DNA from: Oligoflexia bacterium
Lineage (GTDB): Bacteria; Bdellovibrionota; UBA1018; CAIMNF01
Reading direction: 5' to 3'
Assembly (NCBI GenBank): GCA_903831745.1
Contig: CAIKYX010000129.1
Coordinates: 1 to 64,000 of the forward strand
Length of the DNA stretch: 64,000 bases
The notes beneath the pieces were generated by a model. That model was not told the DNA's origin. It ran no database searches and was given only the letters and a program-made list of their open reading frames with translations. This document shows positions 49,646 through 58,908 of this stretch, one piece after another. The position numbers and the translations under genes are program-made. Positions within the stretch are counted from its first letter, which is position 1, and each line of letters begins with the position of its first letter.

Positions 49646-50986
49646 TTAGCTCTTCTTTTCTTTGATCTTAGCCGAGCCCAGAATCATCTGAATCGTCAGC
49701 TCTTCACGAACGCGGTATTCGAAGTTCGCTTTGTCGCGTGGGCTTGTGTCGAAACGGTCCTTGACCACCTTAACGTCGACGCCAAAGTTCTTGGCAGTCT
49801 TCTGAAGTTCCTTCTCGAGATCTGCAGGAGTCACTTCGATTTTTTCTTTTTTAGCGATAGAATCGAGAAGAATTCCGGCACGAACCTGGGTCTCGGCACG
49901 CTTCTTAAAATCCTGAAGCTGGCTCATCACGGCCGACTGAATCATCTGTTCGTTAAAGCCATAACGCTTCAGTTCTTGCGAGTAATCATCAGCGAGCGCG
50001 CGCATTTGTGAATAAACCAGCGCTTGTGGAACTTCGAAGGTATTCTTTTCGATCAGTTTCTCGATCATGTTGTTACGAAGCAGATTGTCGCTCTCTTCTG
50101 CCTTGTTCTTAACCAGCATCTCGCGAGACTTGGTTTCGAAATCAGCAATGCTCTCGTAACCGAATTCTTTGGCAAGCTCTGCAGTAAACTCCGGAAGTTT
50201 CTTTTCCTTCACTTCGCGAACATGCACTTCGTACTCAGCGTCTTTACCAGCGAGGTTTGCATCATTGTAATCTGCAGGGTAGCTCATTTTAAACGTATGG
50301 TTGCCGCCTGCTTTTAAACCAGTCAGATTAGCCTCGAAATCAGGCAATAACTGACCACTTCCAAGTTCGGCATAGCGATCACCACTCAGATTGGGAGCGG
50401 CTTCCATTCCGTTTTCAGTCTTGATTTTGCCTTCGTATTTGAAATCCAAAAAGTCGCCCATCTTGGATGCGCGATCAACAGGCATCACTTCGGCTTTACG
50501 GCCAAGAAGATTGGTGCGAACACCGTCGATATCCTTGTCAGTGACTTCTGCGGTTGGCTTCTCGAGAGAAAGACCTTTGTAATCCTTAGGATCGATTTCT
50601 GGAACAATTTCGACAACCGCGCTGTAAGTCAGCGCTTCGCCTTCATGCAAATGCAGGTGAGTATGCTCGCCTGCTTCGCCCGCATGTTCGTGTGGCATCC
50701 CTTCGATTTGTGGGTCGCCCACAATGCGAAGTGGATGTTTTTTCAGAGCTTCAGTATAGGTTTCGTTGATGAGAGCATTCAGGGCCTTGCTCTTTACATC
50801 TTCACCGTAATATTGCTTTACGAGATTCAGAGGTACGTGTCCTGGGCGGAAACCTTTGATCTTCGCGGTCTTTTGAACTTCGATAAATTTTTTCTCGACC
50901 GTTTTGGTCACTTTGTCGGCCGGAATGGTGACAATGAATTTTTTCTGAATAGCGGACACGTTTTCGAGCTTGATCTGAGTTTCCAT
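49646..50986 (-). CDS. tig: Trigger factor (ribosome-associated chaperone)
   Basis: 446 residues behind AAAGGA. The N-terminal ribosome-binding domain ends in the GFRPGHVPLNLVKQYYG signature. The FKBP-type domain (GDFLDFKYEGKI ... LPDFEANLTGLKAGGNHTF) and a long helical C-terminal arm follow. Unusually, the ribosome-binding domain contains a His-rich insertion, HEHAGEAGEHTHLHLHEG (residues 99-115), which could bind metal. Trigger factor commonly precedes clpP; here it is the last gene of a lipid/tRNA operon instead. It lies 30 bp after truA. Confidence 0.95.
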   Translation of the reverse strand: METQIKLENVSAIQKKFIVTIPADKVTKTVEKKFIEVQKTAKIKGFRPGHVPLNLVKQYYGEDVKSKALNALINETYTEALKKHPLRIVGDPQIEGMPHEHAGEAGEHTHLHLHEGEALTYSAVVEIVPEIDPKDYKGLSLEKPTAEVTDKDIDGVRTNLLGRKAEVMPVDRASKMGDFLDFKYEGKIKTENGMEAAPNLSGDRYAELGSGQLLPDFEANLTGLKAGGNHTFKMSYPADYNDANLAGKDAEYEVHVREVKEKKLPEFTAELAKEFGYESIADFETKSREMLVKNKAEESDNLLRNNMIEKLIEKNTFEVPQALVYSQMRALADDYSQELKRYGFNEQMIQSAVMSQLQDFKKRAETQVRAGILLDSIAKKEKIEVTPADLEKELQKTAKNFGVDVKVVKDRFDTSPRDKANFEYRVREELTIQMILGSAKIKEKKS

Positions 50987-51016
50987 TTATTTTCCTTTAA
51001 ATGTGGGATTGAGAGC

Positions 51017-51820
51017 CTAAAGCTTATACCAAACGCGCTCTAAAGTCAGCCCTTTTGCAGGTGCCGTCGGCCCCACTTTCGAGCGATCTTTGGTGTCTAG
51101 AATCATCTTTACGTCACTCGCCGGACGCCTGTTTTCGCCTACCTGCAGCAGGGTTCCGGCAATTCCGCGCACCATTTGCTTTAAGAAACCGGTCCCAACT
51201 AAACGAATTCGAATGATCGAATAACCCTCTTCGTCTAAATCAGCGCCCGGATAGAGCGGCATTTTCTCACGGGTTACTTCCGCCTCAAGCAAGGTACGAA
51301 CCGTCGATTTTAGCTCCATGCCAGTCGCTTGAAATGGTTTAAAATCATGCTCGCCCCGTAGATAAGAAATTGCTTCGCTCATCGCCTGAAGATCGAGTTC
51401 CTTTTGAATCCACCAGGTCGTGTCCATCCAAAGCGGAAGCGGGCAAAGGCCTTGCTGAAAAAAATAACTGTATTGCTTGTGAGTCGCCGACTGCTGCGCA
51501 TGAAATTCATCGGGCACGCCATAGGCTTTCATCACTCGAATGTCCTGAGGTAGCAGCGAATTCATTCCGCGTCTGAATATTTCTGGCGTGAGCTTAGGGT
51601 TTGAGTTCCAAAAATGAGCGACTTGCCCAAGTGCATTCACTCCGGCATCTGTGCGACCACTTCCGACCAAAGTGGTGGTTTCATCGGTCACACTCGAAAG
51701 TGCCTGTTCGACTACTTCCTGCACACTTCGAAGCCTGGGAGCGGCTTCAGTGATGGCACCTTGCTTTTGCCAACCACAATAATTTTTACCTAAGTAGGAA
51801 AGCCTTAATGCGTACTTCAT
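51017..51820 (-). CDS. truA: tRNA pseudouridine(38-40) synthase
   Basis: 267 residues. The N-terminus ALRLSYLGKNYCGWQKQ and the catalytic segment VGSGRTDAGVNALGQVAHF (Asp of RTDAG) are diagnostic of TruA, which isomerises U38-U40 of the anticodon arm. FLKQMVRGIAGTLLQVG is the usual C-terminal motif. It starts 3 bp after the CFI-box protein gene and is followed by tig, in the same operon. Confidence 0.95.
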   Translation of the reverse strand: MKYALRLSYLGKNYCGWQKQGAITEAAPRLRSVQEVVEQALSSVTDETTTLVGSGRTDAGVNALGQVAHFWNSNPKLTPEIFRRGMNSLLPQDIRVMKAYGVPDEFHAQQSATHKQYSYFFQQGLCPLPLWMDTTWWIQKELDLQAMSEAISYLRGEHDFKPFQATGMELKSTVRTLLEAEVTREKMPLYPGADLDEEGYSIIRIRLVGTGFLKQMVRGIAGTLLQVGENRRPASDVKMILDTKDRSKVGPTAPAKGLTLERVWYKL

Positions 51821-51823
51821 AGA

Positions 51824-54079
51824 TTAATACTCGAAAAGAAAACCACCATAGACGCCGGCGCGAGAAATCGAAGCCGGAGAAGCGAATGAGTTCATGGTTA
51901 AAAACTCACCCATCAAGAAAACGTGCTGAATGCCTTCATGCAAATACGCCTCACGGTGCGTGTCCGGATCAAAGAAATCAAGAAGCAGCGCCGCTCCGGC
52001 TGAAGCCGTAAAGACGGTAGAGAAGCCGGTGTGTGACGGCAATCCATCGTCACGAAACTCGTCGTACCCGACTACTCCTACTCCGGCGCCCACAAATGGT
52101 CTTAGAATTCTAAAAAGGTTAAAACGATAATAGGCATCGAGGATGATCGGAAACTGAAGCAAATTAAAGTGCGTTTCAGACTTGTAATTTCCGCTGCCTC
52201 TCGGAAAATCGTAAGTCAGTCGCCCAAATCCAGCGGCATACCCGATTCCGATATCGCCACCAATTCCGAGACTGCCCCAATTTTCAGAATGAAACAATTC
52301 GCGCTCATAATGAAGCATGACGTCTGGCGCCCAGGAATCACCATAGACATCATCAAAAGATTGTCCGCCGCCATTCACTTTGATTCCGGGCGAAATGCCG
52401 ATTTTCATTCCGAGTATTTCGTGTGGCGGAGGCAACTCAGGCAGCCCCAATTTATCGCGATGCTCTTTGACGAGCTTGATAGTGCTCTCTCGCTCTTTGG
52501 CCGGAGGCATCGTTTCTTTTTGCTTTGCGGAATAATCGGTCGAGTCTGGCACCTGCGACAATTGCTTTTTCAGATCTTCACTATAACTTCCAGTCGTGGG
52601 AGCGGCTGGAGCAATCTGTTTTTTTAATTCTTCAGTATAACTGGGTGTCGCTTGTGGGCTTAAAGTACCGTTTTTTTTTAAGCGCTCGATATAAGGTTGG
52701 TAATCAGATTCTTTCGGAACCACTTCTTCGCCGTGAGCTAATTTCAATACACTCCACGCAGCAATTTCTATGGGCGCGAGAAAGTGTAAGGCCACCGAAC
52801 GAATCAGGGGTTTATCCCACGCCCACTCTGCAAGGGGCGGTGATACCTGATAGTAGTTTTCAATGAACCACTGGCCAATTTTAGATTGTGCCAGTATCTC
52901 ATCGCGAAAATGGCGGAGCATACGAACAGGAGGTGCATCGCCATCATGAAATGCAGCGGTGGCGATAAAACAACGACTCTTGGTCAAAACTCCACTAATC
53001 GGCTGAGCCTGAACACCAGTCATGGTGCACGCAGTGTTTGAAACGATTCCAGATTGGTTTTCTGCAAACACAGTCACACCGTAAGTATTATCTGATCCGT
53101 CGGTGGTATTCGGAAACCCATCGACATATTGGTCTGTACCGTCGGTTTTCAGGTAGGCCCGAATCGTTGTCGGCGGTGCAAATCCGGTCGGATCAGAGGC
53201 TGGCGCCGTGTTATTGGGAGCACCCAAAACCACGAGATTAGCCAAAGGTGCGCCCACGGTCGCACTTGGATAAAAATTCAGAGTATGCAATTTGATCGAT
53301 TGGTCACCCGGAAAATAGAATTGATCTGGAGCAGTCGGACAGGCTCCGAGGGTCGGCGGCTGATCAGAAAGCGTGATGTTAAAATTAATCGACTCGCCAT
53401 TGGCAGATGGCGCAAATGGAGGTGCCGTATCGGTCGAGTTTACAATATCCACCAACGCATACAGGGTTTGAGTCGCAGGAGTTCCGCTCGAATTACCCGC
53501 AGTGATTCCTCCGGATGCGCCGGTCACTGTAATATCCGCGGGATTAAAGCCGATACGCACATTTCCGCCTGGATTCGGATAATTGGCCGCAAAATACCGG
53601 GCATCGGTTCCGGCAGGTGTCGCACCAAACATGCAATTTGTTGCTCCACACGGAGTAGGTGCACCATCACCAGTGACACCGGCTGCACGAATCGGAATCA
53701 CCTGATTGACATTATTTTGCCCGACCAACAGTGTGACCACGAGTTTCTGCGTGCCCGATAAGCTAAATGACTTGTTCGACATGACATCTAGCCAGATCAA
53801 TTGCGTAGCTGATGCAGCAGACGCAGGAAGAGGCGTAGTGTCGACAAGCTGGGGCGCAGGTGGGTAATTATAACCAGTTGCTGCGTATTGCGGATCTACG
53901 AAACTCGCCCCACTCGGATTTCCACCAATTACTCCTGCCAAATAAAGAGTATATCCTGAGCTTCCGGTTGCGCCTTGGGGCGCGGGAGCAGGAAGATTCA
54001 CATAAAGTGCTGCTTGAGAGGACGGGGCTAGAAAAACTGCTACGAGAAGACTCAGTGCAGTGGGCTTCACCCTATTCAT
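51824..54079 (-). CDS. Exported CFI-box protein with C-terminal outer-membrane barrel
   Basis: 751 residues from the ATG at 54079, which follows GGAGGTC and overlaps the pssA stop by 8 bp. A signal peptide (ALSLLVAVFLAPSSQAA) leads to a Pro/Gly/Thr-rich extracellular-like region. A CFI-box follows: RCFIATAAFHDGDAPPVRMLRHFRDEILAQS..G, a small Cys-led helical element seen in many secreted proteins. A helical zone with two copies of YxEELKKQ/YSEDLKKQ comes next, then a barrel-like domain of about 230 residues (PDVMLHYERELF, FVGAGVGVVGYDEF) ending in Tyr (GFLFEY). Function unknown. Odd neighbour for pssA and truA. Confidence 0.72.
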   Translation of the reverse strand: MNRVKPTALSLLVAVFLAPSSQAALYVNLPAPAPQGATGSSGYTLYLAGVIGGNPSGASFVDPQYAATGYNYPPAPQLVDTTPLPASAASATQLIWLDVMSNKSFSLSGTQKLVVTLLVGQNNVNQVIPIRAAGVTGDGAPTPCGATNCMFGATPAGTDARYFAANYPNPGGNVRIGFNPADITVTGASGGITAGNSSGTPATQTLYALVDIVNSTDTAPPFAPSANGESINFNITLSDQPPTLGACPTAPDQFYFPGDQSIKLHTLNFYPSATVGAPLANLVVLGAPNNTAPASDPTGFAPPTTIRAYLKTDGTDQYVDGFPNTTDGSDNTYGVTVFAENQSGIVSNTACTMTGVQAQPISGVLTKSRCFIATAAFHDGDAPPVRMLRHFRDEILAQSKIGQWFIENYYQVSPPLAEWAWDKPLIRSVALHFLAPIEIAAWSVLKLAHGEEVVPKESDYQPYIERLKKNGTLSPQATPSYTEELKKQIAPAAPTTGSYSEDLKKQLSQVPDSTDYSAKQKETMPPAKERESTIKLVKEHRDKLGLPELPPPHEILGMKIGISPGIKVNGGGQSFDDVYGDSWAPDVMLHYERELFHSENWGSLGIGGDIGIGYAAGFGRLTYDFPRGSGNYKSETHFNLLQFPIILDAYYRFNLFRILRPFVGAGVGVVGYDEFRDDGLPSHTGFSTVFTASAGAALLLDFFDPDTHREAYLHEGIQHVFLMGEFLTMNSFASPASISRAGVYGGFLFEY

Positions 54080-54860
54080 GACCTCCGGTAAAGGCAGGAG
54101 AACTCGCACCCTGCTCTTGTTTCTTATCCCGGAAAAAAAACAGATAACACGCCCAGAACATGCTCAAAATCAAATAGGAGTAGCCTATTAAAAACAAGGT
54201 TGCCTCGGGGGCTTGAATCAAAAAAAGAATGATGACGAGAGGAATCAGCAGAATCCATGCCTTACCCTTTGCTCGCCAGTTCACTTCCTTAAAAGAGGGA
54301 AAAGGAATTCCGGTAATCATCAAGCAAGCAACCAACGCCCCAAGTACGAGCGTAAAATACCCCATGACCGCTTCAGGAAATAAATAGAACTGATGTTGCA
54401 TCAGGATGGCAGTAACCACTAATCCGGCTGAAGCAGGAGACGGTAAACCCTGAAAATACCCCTTACGGCTCTTTCTCAAAGTCTCTGCTTGTTTCGGATC
54501 ATTTTTCTTCTCGGCCTCTACATTAAATCGGGCCAAACGAAGTGCGGCACAAACCACATAAAATGCAGAGACGCCGACGCCGATCCTCGAGAAGCTGTGT
54601 AATGAGTAGGTAAACAAAATCAACGCAGGCGCGATTCCAAACGAAGTCAAATCGGATAATGAATCGTATTGAACGCCAAAAGAAGATTCGGCCTTGGCAA
54701 AGCGGGCAATGCGGCCATCGAGCGAATCACAGATTGCAGCAATGATGATGTACCAACAGGCGCGGGTAAAGTCCGACTGATACGCGGCTACCATGGCTAA
54801 AAACCCAAAGACGAGGTTCGCCGTCGTGATCAAATTCGGCAGAATATAGATTTTCTTCAT
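54072..54860 (-). CDS. pssA: CDP-diacylglycerol--serine O-phosphatidyltransferase
   Basis: 262 residues, eight helices. The CDP-alcohol phosphotransferase signature is present as DSLDGRIARFAKAESSFGVQYDSLSD (Asp-Gly-x2-Ala-Arg-x8-Gly-x3-Asp-x3-Asp), near residues 45-75. Makes phosphatidylserine, the precursor of phosphatidylethanolamine, in the inner membrane. It belongs to the subclass II (Bacillus-like, multi-spanning) form by topology. It follows tsaB by 12 bp and overlaps the CFI-box gene by 8 bp. Confidence 0.93.
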   Translation of the reverse strand: MKKIYILPNLITTANLVFGFLAMVAAYQSDFTRACWYIIIAAICDSLDGRIARFAKAESSFGVQYDSLSDLTSFGIAPALILFTYSLHSFSRIGVGVSAFYVVCAALRLARFNVEAEKKNDPKQAETLRKSRKGYFQGLPSPASAGLVVTAILMQHQFYLFPEAVMGYFTLVLGALVACLMITGIPFPSFKEVNWRAKGKAWILLIPLVIILFLIQAPEATLFLIGYSYLILSMFWACYLFFFRDKKQEQGASSPAFTGGHE

Positions 54861-54872
54861 TCTTACTTAAAG

Positions 54873-55613
54873 TTATAACAGATTTTTCGGCTTATCCAAT
54901 ATTGCCTGAGGCAAAAGTCCTTTTTTTAGCTTCACTTCCGCCTCCGATTGCCTCAGATAACGGGGATTCAATTCATGTGGCAGGCTGGTCTTTCCGCTTA
55001 AAATGGCCTGAAACCCCAATTTTGCCACCATTTTCGGCTGAATTCGATGAAGCGACTCATCCGAAACTTCGATTTTACGGTCTTGAGGTAAAGTTGCGAT
55101 CATTTCGGGATATCGGCCGATCGCCTGCCCCACCATCATCCATTTCGTATTTGCATGTTTAACCAGTTCGGACTGCATCTGTCGGATCAATTCGGACGGC
55201 TCGATAGCACTCTCTCGACCCAGAATCGAAGCAAACCATTCTCCCTTGCTCGCATCCGTACACGGAACGATTAAGGCCTCCGGAAAAAGTGCCTGAGCCC
55301 CTTCTCGAAGCAGCTCTAAGCTTGATACCGCATAAAGGGGAATCGACAGTTGATCAGCCAAGATCTTAGCCGTGGTAATTCCGATTCGAAGCCCAGTAAA
55401 CGACCCGGGGCCGTCTCCGATGACGATTCCATTCAGATCGTTAATGTTCCATCCTGCATTTTGCAGTACCAAATCAATTGCCCAAAGGAGCCGCTCGGAA
55501 TGCTTTGATGCTTCCAGACTTTGCGACCATTCGGCGATGATGTTCATCTTCTCATCAAAAGCAACCACGACTCCTGACAACGAAGAAGTGTCCCATCCCA
55601 GATATTTTTTCAT
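54873..55613 (-). CDS. tsaB: tRNA threonylcarbamoyladenosine biosynthesis protein TsaB
   Basis: 246 residues. YLGWDTSSLSGVVVAF, SKHSERLLWAIDLVLQNA and GDGPGSFTGLRIGITTAKILAD are the standard TsaB motifs of the ASKHA fold. It partners TsaD/TsaE in making t6A37 on ANN-decoding tRNAs. The SKHSE motif lacks the metal-binding His pair of TsaD, which confirms TsaB. It begins 5 bp after rseP. Confidence 0.92.
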   Translation of the reverse strand: MKKYLGWDTSSLSGVVVAFDEKMNIIAEWSQSLEASKHSERLLWAIDLVLQNAGWNINDLNGIVIGDGPGSFTGLRIGITTAKILADQLSIPLYAVSSLELLREGAQALFPEALIVPCTDASKGEWFASILGRESAIEPSELIRQMQSELVKHANTKWMMVGQAIGRYPEMIATLPQDRKIEVSDESLHRIQPKMVAKLGFQAILSGKTSLPHELNPRYLRQSEAEVKLKKGLLPQAILDKPKNLL

Positions 55614-55618
55614 ATCAG

Positions 55619-57235
55619 TTAATTAAAGATCGGAAGCCGCGAGATATCGTTTTTCATCACGACAATCATGATCAGCATGATCAAAACCAATCCGACTTGT
55701 TGGGCGACTTCTACCTGTTTCAGGCTGAGCGCCTTACCTCGGATCGCTTCGATTCCGAGGAGCACGATGTGGCCACCATCCAATACAGGAATAGGCAGGA
55801 TGTTCAATACACCCAGGCCGATCGAAAGGATTGCCATCATTTTCAAAAAGTCGATGATTCCGCGAGATAATGAATCGCCAGCGAGCTTACCGATCAGAAT
55901 CGGTCCACCGAGTGACTTAACCGATACCTGGCCTTGAACCATCTTGCCGATCGAAATGAGGTTGCGGGCACTTAAATCGATCATGCGCGCGGTGGCTCGA
56001 CCTACAAGCACAAACGGATTCCAGACACGCTCGGTGATCATCACCGCATCCATCATGGTTTGTACGGGCTGAACGCCCACCGTGTATTGCTTGGTCTTCT
56101 TTAAGAGTGGATCTCGCTCGGTCGTAGTCTGCGGAACAATGTCAAATGTGAGGATTTTTCCGGCACGCTCGACCCCGAGATTGACTTTGCCTTTTTCTTC
56201 GCCCGCTTTTTGAATTTCGAGGCGAAGTTCATAGAAGCTCCGGATGGCTTTACCATTCACCGAAGCGAGGCGATCGCCCTTCATGACGCCGGCCTTTTGG
56301 GCCGGAGAATCCTTCATCGCAACGTCGACAAAGAGTTCAGACGAATTCAAACCCGCAGTTTGCAGTTCATTCGCCTGAACTGCGAGGTTAACCAACGTTC
56401 CGTCTTCCTGCTTGATTGAAAACACCAGCGGGCCCGTTGCCCCTTTTTCGATCCGCTCTACTTGTTCAAACGTTTCGACCTTTTGACCATTAATAGCGGT
56501 AATTTCATCTCCGGTTTTAACTCCGGCCTTGGCTGCGAGACTTTCTGGATTCGAAATTCCAAGTTTTGCCGATCGCGGATTCGCGACGATTCCATCTACG
56601 GTTCCGATTTGCTTTTTCTCGCCGTAAATCGAAAATCCTTCTTCAGAAGCAGTCGTGATCTTGATGTCGGTGGGTGCTGTTTTTGTCTCGCCCGCGGCGC
56701 GCTCTACTTTAAAGGTCACTTCGAGATTCGGCTTATCACTTAATTTTTGCGCAACCTCTTCGAACTTGGTCACCGGCTCGCCATCGACTGCGATGATTTT
56801 ATCGCCCGCCAGAAAGCCCGACTTCTGTGCTGGAGAATCCTGCAGAACACGCCCAACTACAGACGCCGCCTGCGGTTCGCCAATTGCCATCATGATCATG
56901 AAGACCACAATCGCCCAGAGGAAATTAAACAGAGGTCCACCGAAGAAAATAAAGAAACGTTTCCAGGGAGCTTGATGATGAAGCGCTCGCTTCTTCTCTT
57001 CTTCCGACATTTCTACCGTTGGGTCTTCGCCGTGAAGCTTGACGTATCCCCCCAGTGGAATCGCCGAAATACGGAAGTCAGTTTCGCCCATCTTTCGATG
57101 AAACAACACTGGCCCGAATCCGATCGAGAAAGCATCCGCCCTGACATTAAAAAGCTTGGCAAAAAGAAAGTGCCCGAGCTCATGAACCACTACCAACGGA
57201 ATCAGAATGACAATGAAGCCAATGATGGAAAGCAT
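55619..57235 (-). CDS. rseP: Site-2 protease RseP with three PDZ domains
   Basis: 538 residues, longer than E. coli RseP (450). VVVHELGHFLFA near residue 18 is the zinc/active-site helix, and NILPIPVLDGGHIVLL near the C-terminus is the second motif. Between them lie three PDZ-like repeats rather than two: VVGRVLQDSPAQKSGFLAGDKI, GISNPESLAAKAGVKTGDEI and VAMKDSPAQKAGVMKGDRL. The third PDZ and a linker explain the extra length. It acts in the inner membrane on anti-sigma factors or signal-peptide remnants. Preceded by cdsA as in E. coli, with a 92-bp gap. Confidence 0.93.
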   Translation of the reverse strand: MLSIIGFIVILIPLVVVHELGHFLFAKLFNVRADAFSIGFGPVLFHRKMGETDFRISAIPLGGYVKLHGEDPTVEMSEEEKKRALHHQAPWKRFFIFFGGPLFNFLWAIVVFMIMMAIGEPQAASVVGRVLQDSPAQKSGFLAGDKIIAVDGEPVTKFEEVAQKLSDKPNLEVTFKVERAAGETKTAPTDIKITTASEEGFSIYGEKKQIGTVDGIVANPRSAKLGISNPESLAAKAGVKTGDEITAINGQKVETFEQVERIEKGATGPLVFSIKQEDGTLVNLAVQANELQTAGLNSSELFVDVAMKDSPAQKAGVMKGDRLASVNGKAIRSFYELRLEIQKAGEEKGKVNLGVERAGKILTFDIVPQTTTERDPLLKKTKQYTVGVQPVQTMMDAVMITERVWNPFVLVGRATARMIDLSARNLISIGKMVQGQVSVKSLGGPILIGKLAGDSLSRGIIDFLKMMAILSIGLGVLNILPIPVLDGGHIVLLGIEAIRGKALSLKQVEVAQQVGLVLIMLIMIVVMKNDISRLPIFN

Positions 57236-57327
57236 ATTATTAGAGAATATAGCAGAAGAACGGGTTTTCCAATGGATTCCTAGATTAGGTTTGTGTACAA
57301 AAAGTCACAAACTTGTCACCAAAGTTT

Positions 57328-58194
57328 CTAGAAAAATAACCATAAAAACGCGTACATAACTGGTAGCGCAAATATCACTCCATCAAATCGATCGAGGAAG
57401 CCGCCATGCCCCGGAAGAAGATTGCTTGAGTCTTTCACTTGAGCCGCACGCTTAAGCATGCTTTCACACAAATCTCCAAGCGCCGACGCCACACTGATGC
57501 CTAAAGCGAGAACCGTAATCTCAAATGCACTTTCATTCGGCAGGAATCGATGAGCAAAAATCAACGCCACGATGACCGCACCCAAAAACCCACCGATCAG
57601 GCCTTCCCAGGTTTTCTTGGGACTGATCGTCTCAAATAAAAGCCGCTTTCCAAAAAAACGGCCGGCAAAATAAGCAAATGTATCGCAGGCCCAAACCATC
57701 AGAAGTGCCAAGACCAACCAGAACTTTCCTGAAGAAGTGGTTCGAATCGAAACCATCAATAATGGAATCCAGCCCGCATAAATCCAGCCCAGCATCATCG
57801 CCATGAGCTCTTGCACGTGCCTGCGCAATAATGACTCACCCAATTCTGAATTGAGCGCCTCTTTACCGCCGTAATGCAACAATCTCGGCACCAAAAACAA
57901 AAATGAAACGAAAAATAACAAGAAGGGTCCGAGCCCCAAAAAGCCGTTATTCAAGCCCACGGTCAGCCAATAATTCAGGCCATGAACCACCGTATTGAAC
58001 ACCAACAAAAGAGCAGTCTTCAGGAACGCATCTTCCAGGGTAAAATACATTTTTGAATATTCAAAAAGCATTCCCATCGAGATTCCCCAGGCTAAAAACG
58101 CAACCCCTTCGACTCCCGCGCCCAACAGCAGCATGAGAATCAATGGAACCCCGATTAATGCCGTCATCATCCGTAACTTTAGATTTGGATTCAT
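57328..58194 (-). CDS. cdsA: Phosphatidate cytidylyltransferase
   Basis: 288 residues, eight or so helices. The signature SPKKTWEGLIGGFLGA and the C-terminal metal-binding segment DLCESMLKRAAQVKDSS..LLPGHGGFLDRFDG are complete. Converts phosphatidic acid plus CTP to CDP-diacylglycerol, the substrate of pssA in the same operon. Its start overlaps the uppS stop (ATGA). Confidence 0.95.
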   Translation of the reverse strand: MNPNLKLRMMTALIGVPLILMLLLGAGVEGVAFLAWGISMGMLFEYSKMYFTLEDAFLKTALLLVFNTVVHGLNYWLTVGLNNGFLGLGPFLLFFVSFLFLVPRLLHYGGKEALNSELGESLLRRHVQELMAMMLGWIYAGWIPLLMVSIRTTSSGKFWLVLALLMVWACDTFAYFAGRFFGKRLLFETISPKKTWEGLIGGFLGAVIVALIFAHRFLPNESAFEITVLALGISVASALGDLCESMLKRAAQVKDSSNLLPGHGGFLDRFDGVIFALPVMYAFLWLFF

Positions 58195-58901
58195 ATTCCC
58201 CCGAACCGTCTTTTCCTTTGCTTAAAATTCTCAAGCGATTGGCGAAATTGTTCAACAGAATAATCAGGCCAAAGCGTATCCGTAAACTCAAACTCGGCGT
58301 ACGAGCACTGCCACAACAAATAATTACTCAACCGCTTCTCGCCACTGGTGCGAATCAGAAGATCGACGTCACTGAATTCACCCAAATAAGCAGTCGCTAG
58401 GTGTTTTTCGAAGTTCTCTTCGGTGATCTCGGTCATTTTCAAATCACACTGGGCATACTTCTTTGCCACTACCTTCACGGCATTCAGAATCTCTGCCCGG
58501 GCACCGTAAGACAATGCAAACGTCAGCTGCAGCTCCTTACCGTCTTTCAATTCTTCAACCGCAGCTTCAAGCTCCTTGCGCGCCCCCTCAGGCAAACGCT
58601 CGATTTCGCCAATGACATGCAACCTGACCCCGTTTTTTTTCAGGTCTTTGACTTCGCGGTGGATGTATTTGCGGAGCAACTTCCAAAGCACCGTGAGCTC
58701 TTCTTCCGGGCGCTTCCAGTTCTCGGTCGAAAATGCGTAAAGGGTAAGTGCCTTGACCCCGAGCGTACGCGCCTCTTCAACAATGGGACGCACTCGAGAG
58801 CTTCCTCGCACATGACCGAAAAAACGCGGATATCCCCGAGCCTGGGCCCACCGTCCGTTTCCGTCCATGATGATGGCAATGTGATTCGGGATCGAACTCA
58901 T
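58191..58901 (-). CDS. uppS: Undecaprenyl diphosphate synthase (cis-prenyltransferase)
   Basis: 236 residues. IAIIMDGNGRWAQARG (catalytic Asp), GHVRGSSRVRPIVEEA, LTLYAFSTENWKRP and a C-terminal DVDLLIRTSGEKRLSNYLLWQCSYAEFEF are all canonical. Makes the C55 carrier lipid for peptidoglycan and lipopolysaccharide from the FPP presumably supplied by the prenyl synthase at 10.5 kb. In E. coli dxr lies between frr and this gene; here frr is 7 bp upstream and dxr is missing. Confidence 0.97.
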   Translation of the reverse strand: MSSIPNHIAIIMDGNGRWAQARGYPRFFGHVRGSSRVRPIVEEARTLGVKALTLYAFSTENWKRPEEELTVLWKLLRKYIHREVKDLKKNGVRLHVIGEIERLPEGARKELEAAVEELKDGKELQLTFALSYGARAEILNAVKVVAKKYAQCDLKMTEITEENFEKHLATAYLGEFSDVDLLIRTSGEKRLSNYLLWQCSYAEFEFTDTLWPDYSVEQFRQSLENFKQRKRRFGGI

Positions 58902-58908
58902 GAGGTCC

